The notes below the pieces were generated by a model that saw only the letters and a list, made by a program, of their open reading frames with translations, was not told where the DNA came from and made no database searches. Both the position numbers and the translations under genes were made by a program. A stretch of DNA of 64,000 bases from Burkholderia sp. Nafp2/4-1b (GTDB lineage Bacteria > Pseudomonadota > Gammaproteobacteria > Burkholderiales > Burkholderiaceae): contig NZ_ML058609.1 of NCBI RefSeq assembly GCF_003635165.1, forward strand, positions 1 to 64,000. Reading direction: 5' to 3'. Each line of letters opens with the position of its first letter. Position 1 is the first letter of the stretch. Shown piece after piece: positions 22,882 through 32,143 of the stretch.

Positions 22882-25326
22882 TCACTTCTCCACCGCCGGC
22901 ATGTTCTGCACCACCAGCATCTGCGGGGTCGACAACGTGATCTGCGCCGCGCGCAACTGTTTCAGGATCTCGAACAGCAGATCGCTCTTCGTCGTGGTCG
23001 CGATCCGCGGGCTTGCCACATAGCCTGTCACGCTGAGCGTGATCCCCTCCGGTGTCAGCTGGCTGAACGTGACCGACGGCGCCGGCTTCTCGAGAATCGC
23101 CGGGTGTTCGCAATACGCGTCGAGCAGCAGGTCGCGCACCTGCTCGGGGTCGGTGTTCAGCGGGAACGTCAGCATCAGCGTCGCGACGCCCTGCGTGCTG
23201 TTGCCCATCGTCACGTTGCGCACGTTCTGCGAAATCAGCTGCGAGTTCGGCACGATCACGGTCGAGCGGTCGCTGAGCTGGATCTCGGTCGCGCGGACGT
23301 TGATGCGGCGGATGTCGCCCTCGACACCCGCGATGCTGACCATGTCGCCCACCTTCACCGGCCGCTCCGTCAGCAGGATCAGCCCCGACACGAAGTTCTT
23401 CACGATTTCCTGCAGGCCGAAACCGATACCGACCGACAGCGCGCTGACGATCCACGCGAGGTTGCTCCATCGGACGCCGAGCAGCCCGAGCGTCATCAGC
23501 ACGAGCAACACGTACCCGACGTTGGTGAACAGCGTGATCAGCGACACGCGCATGCCCGTGTCCATGCCGAGTGCCGGCATGAACTCTCTGTCGAGCCAGC
23601 GACGCACGGAGCGCAGCAGGTAGAAGCCGATCGCGAGCCCGATCACGGCGTTCATGATCCGGTCGGGCATGATGTTCAGGCTCTGCAGCCGCTGGCCGCC
23701 GATCATCGCGACCGCGCTGTCGAGCAGGTCGCTCGGCGTCGTGCCGAAGCCGCCGGTCAGCAGCGCGATCGCCGCGACCAGCATCAGCAGGCTCGTGCCG
23801 AGGCCGGACACGACGGTGTGCGCCTGGTCGAGATGCCGGTCGTCGAGCGCGAACAGATGCTTGATCTGCTTGCCGGTCGACAGGTTCGCGGAAAACAGAC
23901 TTTCGCTCGCGTCGCGCGTCAGCTGCGTCAGGATGTAGACGCTGCACAGCACGATCTCGAACCACACGAGTTCGTACGTGATGAAGCGCGCGACCGTGAT
24001 GTAGCCGATCAGCAGCGCGACCAGCGACGCGACGATCGCCAGCGTGACGGCGGCGTGGATCAGCCCCGCGAGCGTCGAACGAACCTCGGGCGCCTCGCCG
24101 GATGCGGCAAGCGCGCTGCGCACGCGATTCGCGCGCAGGATCGACGCGCCGACGGTCACCGCGACGACGAGCGAGACGATGCCGCGGCCGAACAGCGTGA
24201 CGGACAGGCTGGTGTCGACGATCCGGTTGATCGATTCGAGCGTGCCGGCCATCAGCAGCAGCGCGGCCAGCACGCCGGGGAACGGTTTCATCGCGAGCGC
24301 GACGGGATCGGCGAGCGCGGGCAGCCGCCACGACGGATGCTTCGTGCAGAGCAGCGCGCGGCCGAGGCCGGCGATCAGTGCGCAGGTCACGGCGAGCTTC
24401 GCGAACTGGTCCCACAGATCCGTCATCGACGGCGTGAGTTCGTAGTGGCGGGCGAGCGCGAGATAGAGGATCTGGACCGCGACTGCGGTGGCCAGCAGCG
24501 TCGCGAACGCCGTCGACAGCGCGAGCGCGCTGCGCCGCAGCCGGGTCGGCGGCAGGCGGTTCAGGCACACCCATGCGAGCCCGCGCTCGACGATGCGGCG
24601 CCCGCCGAGCCACGCGGCGAGCGCGGCGATCAGCAGCAGCGTGGTGATCGCGCGCTGGCCGGGCGTCCACGACGAGCGCAGCATGTCGCGCAGTTCGTCG
24701 TTGAAGTCCTCGAGCCGCTGGACATCGTCCGGCGACAGACGGAACAGCGGCAGCCAGAACTGCGCGGCGAAGATGCTGCCCGAACGGAACGCGAGCTGGT
24801 TCTTCAGCAGGCTGCGGTGCAGCTTCGCGAACTGGTCGTTCAGGTTCGCGAGGTTCGTCTTCTGGTCGGCTGCCTCCTTCAGCGCGGCGTCGATCTGCGT
24901 CTTGCGCGCGTTGAGCGCCGCGCGCTGCTGCGCGACCGCGGGCGTTTCGGGCGACGCGCCCGGCGCCGGCGGCGGGCCGAGCACGTCGAGCTGCGCCTGC
25001 ACCTGCGTGCGCTGCGGTGCGAGCTGGCTCTGCAGCTTGTCGACGTCGGCGCTGAGCTCCTGGGTCGCTTCGCCGAGCTCGTCGAGCTCCTTGCTGTTGG
25101 TCGCGTTCGACGTCTGCTGCTTGATGCGGTCCTGTTGCACCTGCATCTGCTTGAGCTGCGCAACGGCGTCGCTCAGCGAAATGGTCGGCGCCGGGACGCC
25201 GACGCCGCTCGCGGTCGGCGCGGAGGCGGCCGACGGAAACGCCGACGCGCTCGCTAGCGCCGCGAACTGCAGCAGTGCGAACAGCGCGATCCGGCGTGCG
25301 TACGTGGATAGTCGTTGTATGGACAT
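22882..25326 (-). CDS. MscS-family mechanosensitive channel, large form
   Basis: 814 residues from the ATG at 25324-25326, which starts a signal-like segment (IALFALLQFAALASASAF). Residues about 60-230 are periplasmic with coiled-coil heptads, similar to the DUF3772 domain of large MscS proteins. About 11 membrane helices follow. The MscS core is at about 575-800: the pore helix region contains LGVRWSNLAWIVSALSVGIG with FGLQEIVKNFVSG, then the beta domain (ERPVKVGDMVSIAGVEGDI). It probably acts as an inner-membrane tension valve under hypo-osmotic stress. It is convergent with the secretion operon. Confidence 0.9.
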   Translation of the reverse strand: MSIQRLSTYARRIALFALLQFAALASASAFPSAASAPTASGVGVPAPTISLSDAVAQLKQMQVQQDRIKQQTSNATNSKELDELGEATQELSADVDKLQSQLAPQRTQVQAQLDVLGPPPAPGASPETPAVAQQRAALNARKTQIDAALKEAADQKTNLANLNDQFAKLHRSLLKNQLAFRSGSIFAAQFWLPLFRLSPDDVQRLEDFNDELRDMLRSSWTPGQRAITTLLLIAALAAWLGGRRIVERGLAWVCLNRLPPTRLRRSALALSTAFATLLATAVAVQILYLALARHYELTPSMTDLWDQFAKLAVTCALIAGLGRALLCTKHPSWRLPALADPVALAMKPFPGVLAALLLMAGTLESINRIVDTSLSVTLFGRGIVSLVVAVTVGASILRANRVRSALAASGEAPEVRSTLAGLIHAAVTLAIVASLVALLIGYITVARFITYELVWFEIVLCSVYILTQLTRDASESLFSANLSTGKQIKHLFALDDRHLDQAHTVVSGLGTSLLMLVAAIALLTGGFGTTPSDLLDSAVAMIGGQRLQSLNIMPDRIMNAVIGLAIGFYLLRSVRRWLDREFMPALGMDTGMRVSLITLFTNVGYVLLVLMTLGLLGVRWSNLAWIVSALSVGIGFGLQEIVKNFVSGLILLTERPVKVGDMVSIAGVEGDIRRINVRATEIQLSDRSTVIVPNSQLISQNVRNVTMGNSTQGVATLMLTFPLNTDPEQVRDLLLDAYCEHPAILEKPAPSVTFSQLTPEGITLSVTGYVASPRIATTTKSDLLFEILKQLRAAQITLSTPQMLVVQNMPAVEK

Positions 25327-25746
25327 GGAATGCTTACATTTTGCCGACAAGGCCGGATGCCGAAAGGCGCCCGGAAGCCGGAAGTTGGCCCGGTAGGCAT
25401 GTTACCGGGCAGTGGCGGCGGCAGTCGTGCCGATCACGGTTCGCGGGTGTCGCGCGCCGGAGGGCCAGCATGGGCTGGCGAAGGCCCCGCACGCCCATGC
25501 CGACGGGGCCGCGCCGGCTCCCCGCTCAGTCGCCCGGCGCGATTTCACGACGCCGGCATTCCTTACGAAACCGACAGACGGTTACGCAATTTACATATCG
25601 TCGGACGCCAAAACGCGGGGCCGGAACCGGTTCGCGATGCGACGCCGGTGATGCGGCGTGCCGGTACAATGCAGCGAATCATCCGACGGCGGCCTGCCCG
25701 CCGCCGCACAACAACATACACGACACGATCAGGAGACACGACCAAG
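25327..25746. other. Divergent intergenic region
   Basis: This 420-bp region separates the MscS and MFS genes, which diverge. Short ORFs across it are arginine/proline-rich shadows. The part at 25560-25610 is locally AT-rich (TTACGCAATTTACATATCG) and may hold a promoter. AGGAG at 25731 precedes the MFS start. Nothing else was recognised. Confidence 0.5.
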
Positions 25747-27165
25747 ATGGTCTCAACGGACAGCATTCCCGCGGCAACCGCCTCGTCCTCTTCCATCGAC
25801 GCCGGCTCGATCTCAGCCCGCCTCGACCGACTGCCGCCGACCCGCAGCGTCTGGAAGCTCGTCGTGCTGCTGAGCCTCGGCTTCTTCTTCGAACTCTACG
25901 ATCTGCTGTACAGCGGCTACGTCGCGCCGGGCCTCGTGAAAAGCGGGATCCTGTCCGCGACGACGCACGGCCTGTTCGGGACCACGGGCGTCGCGAGCTT
26001 CATCGCCGCGCTGTTCTCCGGCCTCTTCATCGGCACGATCGCATGCGGCTTCCTCGCGGACCGCTTCGGCCGCCGCGCGATCTTCACGTGGTCGCTGTTG
26101 TGGTACACGGCCGCCAACGTCGTGATGGCGTTCCAGGATACGGCAGGCGGGCTGAACTTCTGGCGCTTCGTCGTGGGGCTCGGCCTCGGCGTCGAGATGG
26201 TCACGATCGGCACGTACATCTCGGAACTCGTGCCGAAGCAGATCCGCGGCCGCGCGTTCGCGTGCGAGCAGGCGGTCGGCTTCGTCGCGGTGCCGGTGGT
26301 CGCGTTCCTCGCCTACCTGCTCGTGCCGCATGCGCCGTTCGGTCTCGACGGCTGGCGCTGGGTCGTGCTGATCGGCGCGCACGGCGCGCTGTTCGTGTGG
26401 TGGATTCGCCGCGAGCTGCCGGAGAGCCCGCGCTGGCTGGCGCAGCAGGGCCGCGTCGACGAGGCCGACCGCATCATGCGCGCGCTCGAGGCGAAGGTCG
26501 AAGCCGAATACGGCCGGCCGCTGCCGCCGCCCGCGCCGGCGGAGCCGGTGCCGCCGCGCGGCAGCTTCCGCGACATGTGGGTGCCGCCGTATCGCAGCCG
26601 CACGATCATGATGACGATCTTCAACGTGTTCCAGACGGTCGGCTTCTACGGCTTCGCAAACTGGGTGCCGACGCTGTTGATCAAGCAGGGCATCACGATC
26701 ACGTCGAGCCTGATGTATTCGAGCGTGATCGCGCTCGCGGCGCCGCTCGGTCCGCTGATCGGCCTCGTGATCGCCGACCGCTTCGAGCGCAAGTCGGTGA
26801 TCGTCGCGATGGCGGCGGCGATCGTCGTCTGCGGGCTGCTGTTCAGCCAGACGACGGTGGGGGCGTTCCTGATCGTGCTAGGCATCGGCCTCACGCTCGC
26901 GAGCAACATCATGTCGTACAGCTTCCACGCGTACCAGGCGGAGCTGTTCCCGACGTCGATCCGCGCGCGCGCGGTGGGCTTCGTCTACTCGTGGAGCCGC
27001 TTCTCGGCGATCTTCTCGTCGTTCGTGATCGCGGCGGTGCTGAAAGGCTTCGGCACGTTCGGCGTGTTCGCGTTCATCGCGGGCGCGATGGTGATCGTGA
27101 TGGCCGCGATCGGGCTCATGGGGCCGCGCACGAAGGGCATCGCGCTCGAAGCCATTTCGAAGTAG
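25747..27165 (+). CDS. MFS metabolite:H+ symporter
   Basis: 472 residues with 12 membrane helices. The MFS loop 2-3 motif is G-x-L-A-D-R-F-G-R-R near residue 100, a second copy (IADRFERKS) lies in the second half, and RWLAQQGRVDEADRIM is in the central loop typical of the sugar-porter-like/NiaP-YdjE group. TM1 carries FFELYDLLYSGYV, a pattern common in metabolite or aromatic-acid symporters. The ATG at 25747 is preceded by AGGAG at 25731. The gene stands alone, so no substrate can be assigned. Confidence 0.85.
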   Translation: MVSTDSIPAATASSSSIDAGSISARLDRLPPTRSVWKLVVLLSLGFFFELYDLLYSGYVAPGLVKSGILSATTHGLFGTTGVASFIAALFSGLFIGTIACGFLADRFGRRAIFTWSLLWYTAANVVMAFQDTAGGLNFWRFVVGLGLGVEMVTIGTYISELVPKQIRGRAFACEQAVGFVAVPVVAFLAYLLVPHAPFGLDGWRWVVLIGAHGALFVWWIRRELPESPRWLAQQGRVDEADRIMRALEAKVEAEYGRPLPPPAPAEPVPPRGSFRDMWVPPYRSRTIMMTIFNVFQTVGFYGFANWVPTLLIKQGITITSSLMYSSVIALAAPLGPLIGLVIADRFERKSVIVAMAAAIVVCGLLFSQTTVGAFLIVLGIGLTLASNIMSYSFHAYQAELFPTSIRARAVGFVYSWSRFSAIFSSFVIAAVLKGFGTFGVFAFIAGAMVIVMAAIGLMGPRTKGIALEAISK

Positions 27166-27459
27166 GCAGCGGATGGATGCGCGCTCGTGTGTCGCGCATC
27201 GTTCGCGTAGTTCAAAGCCGCCAACACAACAGCGTGCCATGCAGTGGCGATACTATCCGCAACGAGTTGAAACAAAGCGTGACCAAGCGCAAAACCCCGC
27301 AAAACCGGGGGTTCGGCCCTGCCGATTCGCGGTCGCGCTAGTAAAATGAAAGTTCTGACGACTCATTAGCCGCCATCGGACCGGACGCGTTGCCTGCACG
27401 AACGGCTCAACCGCGAAGAGGCGTCGGCGCCGGATGCGCAGCATGTGTCCGGCGTGTCG

Positions 27460-28734
27460 ATGGCTCGTGCGGAAGTCGCGCCGTCGCCGCGTGCGGCGGC
27501 CGGTTCGGCCGATGGCCTCGAACGCATGACACTTTCCGACCTCGCGCGGCGTTTTCCCAAGCCGCGTCGCCGTACCCTCGCAGTCGCATCCGTATGGCTC
27601 GCGGCCGCCCTCCCGATTTCCATGCTCGTCGAGGGGCCAGTGCTGGCCGCGTCCGACGCACCGTCGTCCGTTGCTACGCCATCCTCATCAACGGCGTCGG
27701 CCGCGCATCCGGGGTCGTCGGCGCATGCGTCGTCGGCAGCGGCACCATCGTCGGCGGCATCCGCCGCGCATCACGCATCGTCCGCGAGCGACGCATCGGC
27801 GGCTTCCGCCGCGTCCGCCGCATCGCCGGCCTCCGCGGCATCGGCTGCGTCCGCCGCATCGCCTGCGTCGGCAGCGTCCGGCACGCCGGCAAGCGAAGCC
27901 GAGGCGGCTGCACCGACGCCGCCGCGCCGGCATCCGCCGCTGTCGGCCGACGAAGCGAAAGACGCAACCGCGCGCGCGATCGACATGCGCAAGCGCTTCA
28001 CACAGGAAGTCACGCGGCGTCTGAACGTGCCCGCGAACGAACAGCGCGCATACGGCGCGCGTCTTCAGAATGCGCTCGACGACGCGAATCTCGGCGACCT
28101 CGCCGGCGAATACGTCGCGATGGTCGATCGCGCGCCGAACGTGCAGGCGCTGTTCATCTATTTCCGTGCGACGCCGAAGAATGCGTGGCTGCTGATCGGC
28201 GCAGCGCCGGTCGGCACGGGCTGGCCGGGCCAGTACGATCACTTCCTGACGCCGCTCGGCGTGTTTCACCACTCGCCCGATCATATGGATTTCCGCGCGG
28301 AAGGCACGACCAACGACAACGGGATTCGCGGCTACGGCCAGCGCGACATGCGCATCTTCGACTTCGGCTGGGTGGACGGCGAGCGCGGTTGGGGCAAGGG
28401 CGGCAAGTCGCCGATGCGTTTCCAGATGCATGCGACCGACCCCGATCGTCTCGAGCCGCTGCTCGGCATCCGCCATTCGAAGGGCTGCGTGCGAATTCCG
28501 GCATCGTTGAACACGTTCCTCGACCGCCACGGCATCCTCGACGACGACTATCAGGCGCGCGTCGAGGCCGGCAAGTCGCTGTGGGTGCTGCGCCACGATC
28601 GCGACATCACGCCGATCGCCGGCCGCTACCTGGTCGTGATCGACAGCGAACGCAAGACGCGTCCGGCCTGGTCGCCGGCGCCGGGGCGCAACGCGTGGTC
28701 GAAATTGCCGAAGGGCGGCGACACGGCGGACTGA
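27460..28734 (+). CDS. L,D-transpeptidase (YkuD) family protein
   Basis: About 424 residues. An arginine-rich N-terminus and a hydrophobic segment near residues 40-60 (TLAVASVWLAAALPISM) act as signal or anchor. Residues about 65-145 are an alanine/serine low-complexity linker. The catalytic domain follows, with the signature HSKGCVRIP and the nucleophile at Cys343. YkuD enzymes cross-link peptidoglycan 3-3 or attach lipoproteins in the periplasm. ATG at 27460 was chosen; GTG at 27445 and a later ATG at 27526 are alternatives. The Ala/Ser linker probably spans toward the peptidoglycan. Confidence 0.87.
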   Translation: MARAEVAPSPRAAAGSADGLERMTLSDLARRFPKPRRRTLAVASVWLAAALPISMLVEGPVLAASDAPSSVATPSSSTASAAHPGSSAHASSAAAPSSAASAAHHASSASDASAASAASAASPASAASAASAASPASAASGTPASEAEAAAPTPPRRHPPLSADEAKDATARAIDMRKRFTQEVTRRLNVPANEQRAYGARLQNALDDANLGDLAGEYVAMVDRAPNVQALFIYFRATPKNAWLLIGAAPVGTGWPGQYDHFLTPLGVFHHSPDHMDFRAEGTTNDNGIRGYGQRDMRIFDFGWVDGERGWGKGGKSPMRFQMHATDPDRLEPLLGIRHSKGCVRIPASLNTFLDRHGILDDDYQARVEAGKSLWVLRHDRDITPIAGRYLVVIDSERKTRPAWSPAPGRNAWSKLPKGGDTAD

Positions 28735-28784
28735 CGACGGCCGGTCCGCCGGCAAGGGAGGTCGGCGCAGGAGGTCGGCGGACC

Positions 28785-28810
28785 AACGGATGAGAATAAA
28801 TCCGTTTTAT
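28785..28810 (+). terminator. Probable terminator after the L,D-transpeptidase
   Basis: Perfect 7-bp stem AACGGAT / ATCCGTT with the loop GAGAATAA, followed by TTATT. A longer GC-rich inverted repeat (GGTCCGCCG at 28743 and CGGCGGACC at 28776) lies just before it. Both fall between the transpeptidase stop and the porin promoter region. Confidence 0.55.
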
Positions 28811-28918
28811 TGAGACATAAGTAAAGCAAACTTTTATTATCCGATCGCGGTTCGTATAGTCGAGTCCAGTTTCGCGGAACCCTGCCGCGCCCGGACCACC
28901 ACCGACCCTACGACCCGC

Positions 28919-30031
28919 ATGAAAACTCTCTACAAGCTCGCACCGCTCGCGATGCTCGGCGCATTCGCGACCCATGCCTGTGCGCAAAGCAGCATCACGT
29001 TGTACGGTCTCATCTCGGCCGGCGTCGGGTACGCGACCAACCAGGGCGGCAAGAACGCCTGGCAGGCGCTGTCCGGCACGAACCAGAACCCGCGCTGGGG
29101 GCTGAAGGGCACGGAGGATCTCGGGCAGGGGCTGTCCGCGATCTTCCAGCTCGAGAACGGCTTCAACGTGATGACGGGCACGGCCGCGCAGAACGGTCGC
29201 GAGTTCGGGCGCCAGGCCTACGTCGGCCTTGCCGATCGCACGTACGGGTCGCTGACCTTCGGGCGCCAGTACGACGCGATCCACGACTACATCGGGCCCG
29301 TGATCATCGCGAGCAACGGCGTGAACATCGGCGACAACGACAACGGCTACAACGACATCCGCGTGCAGAACTCGGTGAAGTACGTGAGCCCCGTCTACTA
29401 CGGCCTGAAGTTCACCGCGGTGTACGGCTTCAGCAACACGACGGGCTTCGCGAACAACAGCGCATACAGCTTCGGCCTCGGCTACGAGCGCGGCCCGCTG
29501 CGCTGGAGCGCGGTCTATGCGCAGTACAACCATCCGTACAGCAGCACGAATCCGGACGGCGCGATCGCGAACGACTACGCGTCGCCGCTGCTGATCTTCG
29601 CGAAGAGCGCGACGTCGCCGGCGGTGTTCGCGAGCCGGCAGCGCATCGCGGGCACGGGCGGCTTCTACACGATCGGCCGCGCGCAGTTCGCGGCGATGTT
29701 TACCGACGTGCGCTACGATTACCTCGACAATTCGCATCTGCACCTGCAGAACGTCGGCGTGAACATCGTCTACACGATGACGCCGCAGCTCTTCCTCGGC
29801 GCCGCGTACGCGTTCACGAACGGCAAGTTCGACGTGATCGACAAGCGGCCGAGATGGCACCAGGTGAACCTGCAGGCCGACTACTTCCTGTCGAAACGCA
29901 CCGACGTCGCGCTGACGGTGATCGCGCAGCAGGCGGCCGGCGACGCGGACCATGCGCAGATCTTCGCGTACGCACGCTCGACCGGCACGCGCCAGATGAT
30001 GGCGACGCTCGGCGTCCGGCACGTGTTCTGA
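28919..30031 (+). CDS. OmpC-type general porin
   Basis: 370 residues. The signal peptide ends at THACA, and the mature protein begins QSSITLYGLISAG, the hallmark of Burkholderia trimeric 16-strand porins. Alternating beta-strand patterns follow, with FGRQAYVGL and FGRQYDAI near residue 100 and a C-terminal phenylalanine (GVRHVF) for outer-membrane insertion. The nucleoside-hydrolase gene starts 11 bp downstream, so they are likely cotranscribed, and the channel may serve nucleoside or purine uptake. The upstream DNA is AT-rich (about 28800-28860). Confidence 0.92.
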   Translation: MKTLYKLAPLAMLGAFATHACAQSSITLYGLISAGVGYATNQGGKNAWQALSGTNQNPRWGLKGTEDLGQGLSAIFQLENGFNVMTGTAAQNGREFGRQAYVGLADRTYGSLTFGRQYDAIHDYIGPVIIASNGVNIGDNDNGYNDIRVQNSVKYVSPVYYGLKFTAVYGFSNTTGFANNSAYSFGLGYERGPLRWSAVYAQYNHPYSSTNPDGAIANDYASPLLIFAKSATSPAVFASRQRIAGTGGFYTIGRAQFAAMFTDVRYDYLDNSHLHLQNVGVNIVYTMTPQLFLGAAYAFTNGKFDVIDKRPRWHQVNLQADYFLSKRTDVALTVIAQQAAGDADHAQIFAYARSTGTRQMMATLGVRHVF

Positions 30032-30041
30032 GAGCCCGACC

Positions 30042-31094
30042 ATGACCCATCCGATCGCCTCGCGCCGCACCTTCCTGAAGCTGTCCGCCGCGCTGGCCGG
30101 CACCGCGCTGCTCCCCGAACCGGGCGCGTTCGCGGCCGGCGGTGACCCCGCGCGCCGCACGGTCATCATCGATACCGACCCGGGGCAGGACGACGCCATC
30201 GCGATCCTGTTCGCGCTGGGCGCGCAGGACCGCCTCGACGTGCGTGCATTGACGACCGTCGCCGGCAACGTGCCGCTCGAGCTGACCGAACGCAATGCGC
30301 GGATCATCCGCGACTGGGCCGGCCGCACGAAGACGCTGCCGGTCTACGCGGGCTGCCCGCGCCCGCTTGTGCGCGAGCTCGTGACGGCCGCCAACGTGCA
30401 CGGCAAGACCGGCCTCGAAGGCGTCGCGCTGCACGAACCGCTCGCACCGCTCGCGACCGGCCACGCGGTGTCGTACCTCGTCGATACGCTGAGCCGCGCC
30501 GCGCCGAACAGCGTGACGCTGTGCGCGCTCGGGCCGCTGACGAACATCGCGACCGCCCTGGTCGAAGCGCCGCAGATCCGCGGCGCGCTGCGCGAAATCG
30601 TGCTGATGGGCGGCGCGTTCTTCGAGCGCGGCAACATCACGCCGGCCGCCGAGTTCAACATCTACGTCGATCCGCAAGCGGCTGAAGTCGTGTTCGGCAG
30701 CGGCGTGCCGATCGTCGTGCTGCCGCGCGACGTCGCGACGAAGGCGCCGATCACGCCGGCGCGCGTCGCGCCGTTTCGCGCGCTCGGCAATCGCTGCGGC
30801 GCGATCGTCGCGGACATCATGGATGCCGAGCTCGCGTACAACAAGAAGCGGCGAGGCGTCGACGACGGGCCGATGTACGACCCGACGGCGGTCGGTTATC
30901 TCGTCGATCCGACGCTGTTCAACGGACGCAAGGTGAATGTCGTCGTCGAGACGAGCGGGCAGTGGACGCTCGGCGAGACGGTGGTCGACTGGAATGGCCG
31001 CAGCGGCCGCGTGGCGAACGCGACGTGGATCAACGAGGTCGACGCGGACCGCTTCTACGCGACGCTCGTCGAGCGCATCGCGAAGCTGCCTTGA
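30042..31094 (+). CDS. Inosine-uridine-type nucleoside hydrolase
   Basis: 350 residues. A Tat-type signal (SRRTFLKLSAALAGTALLPE) predicts periplasmic location. The mature protein opens with VIIDTDPGQDDAIA, the calcium-binding D-T-D-P-x-x-D-D motif of IUNH enzymes, which cleave ribonucleosides to base and ribose. Further family landmarks are ALGPLTNIA, LMGGA and the late Asp in MYDPTAVGYL. With the porin upstream, and a purine permease and deaminase downstream, it would release purine bases outside the cytoplasm for uptake. Confidence 0.9.
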   Translation: MTHPIASRRTFLKLSAALAGTALLPEPGAFAAGGDPARRTVIIDTDPGQDDAIAILFALGAQDRLDVRALTTVAGNVPLELTERNARIIRDWAGRTKTLPVYAGCPRPLVRELVTAANVHGKTGLEGVALHEPLAPLATGHAVSYLVDTLSRAAPNSVTLCALGPLTNIATALVEAPQIRGALREIVLMGGAFFERGNITPAAEFNIYVDPQAAEVVFGSGVPIVVLPRDVATKAPITPARVAPFRALGNRCGAIVADIMDAELAYNKKRRGVDDGPMYDPTAVGYLVDPTLFNGRKVNVVVETSGQWTLGETVVDWNGRSGRVANATWINEVDADRFYATLVERIAKLP

Positions 31095-31137
31095 GCGAGG
31101 CGATGAGCGTGATGCGCGTGTTGCGCGGGGCAGCGGC

Positions 31138-32049
31138 CTAGATGTGCTTCTCGATCCATTCACGACAGGTGCGCACGTGCGGGCCGCGATCGTCGGCGGC
31201 GAGCGAGATCAGCGAAATCGCGCGCGTGACGCGCGGCTTCTCGACGCGCAGCGCGACGAGTTCGGGATCGTGCAGATGCATCGTGTAGAGGCTCGGCAGC
31301 ACGGCGGTCGCGAGGCCGTTGCGAGCGAGCGCATACAGCGGCTCGGTGTATTCCATCCGGTATGCAACGTTCAGGCGCAGCTTCTCGGCGCCGCCGGTGC
31401 GATGCAGCGATTCGCTGACGCTGCCGCGCACGAATACGGCCAGCTCGCGATCGACGAGCTTCGCCCACGTGACGCTCTTCGCGGCCGCGAGCGGATCGTC
31501 GTGCCGCACGACGATCACGATCTCGTCCTCGAAGAGCTGCCGGTAGCGCAGCGTGCCGTCGTCGCTGTCGGGTTCGCGCACGCCGATGCCGAGATCCGCG
31601 ACGCTGTCGCGCACGGCTTCGACGAGCGCGCTGTTGGGCAGGTCGGTGAGCGTGAAGCGCAGCGTCGGATGCGTGCCGCGCAGCGCGTTGAGTGCGGGCA
31701 GCAGGCGGCCGGCGACGGACGGGATGAACGCGATCCGCACGGTCTGGATACGTTCGCCGATGAGCCGCGTCATGTCGTCGAAGGTGCCGCGCGCCTGGTT
31801 CAGCAGACGTTCGGCGAGCGGCAGCACGGCTTCGCCCGCGGTGGTCAGCGTGAGCCGGTGCGCGCTGCGCGCGAACAGGCGCCCGCCGAGCAGGAATTCG
31901 ATCTGGCGGATCGACGCGGTGAGCGCGGGCTGCGTGAGCGACAGCGCCTGCGCGGCCTGCGTGAAGCTGCGCGCATGCGCAAGGACAACGAAGTGCTGCA
32001 CCTGCCGCAACGTGAGTGCGGGTAGCAGCGACGAGCGATCGGACGACAT
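31138..32049 (-). CDS. LysR-family transcriptional regulator
   Basis: 303 residues from the ATG at 32047-32049. The N-terminal winged helix is canonical (LRQVQHFVVLAHARSFTQAA, LTQPALTASIRQIE). The remainder is the periplasmic-binding-protein-like effector domain. It diverges from the purine permease gene with a 94-bp intergenic space, the classic LysR arrangement, so control of the permease and deaminase is likely. An effector such as a purine is inferred only from context. Confidence 0.9.
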   Translation of the reverse strand: MSSDRSSLLPALTLRQVQHFVVLAHARSFTQAAQALSLTQPALTASIRQIEFLLGGRLFARSAHRLTLTTAGEAVLPLAERLLNQARGTFDDMTRLIGERIQTVRIAFIPSVAGRLLPALNALRGTHPTLRFTLTDLPNSALVEAVRDSVADLGIGVREPDSDDGTLRYRQLFEDEIVIVVRHDDPLAAAKSVTWAKLVDRELAVFVRGSVSESLHRTGGAEKLRLNVAYRMEYTEPLYALARNGLATAVLPSLYTMHLHDPELVALRVEKPRVTRAISLISLAADDRGPHVRTCREWIEKHI

Positions 32050-32143
32050 CGGAACGGTACGGTCGGGATGCGGTACGCGCGAGTATAAGACCGCACCGCG
32101 CGAACCGACACAGGACAATAATCGGAATCACAGGAGAACCACC

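Noticed and set aside
23104..25257. 717-codon plus-strand ORF opposite the MscS gene
   Set aside because: Composed mostly of R, H, Q, E and A residues with no domain; the minus strand encodes a full MscS protein.
27291..27312. AACCCC ... GGGGTT hairpin after the MFS gene as a terminator
   Set aside because: Short stem, mismatched loop and no T-run; too weak to list as a feature.
27665..27900. Possible repeat-encoded gene in the Ala/Ser-rich stretch
   Set aside because: It is the low-complexity linker of the L,D-transpeptidase; other frames give R/H/P repeats only.
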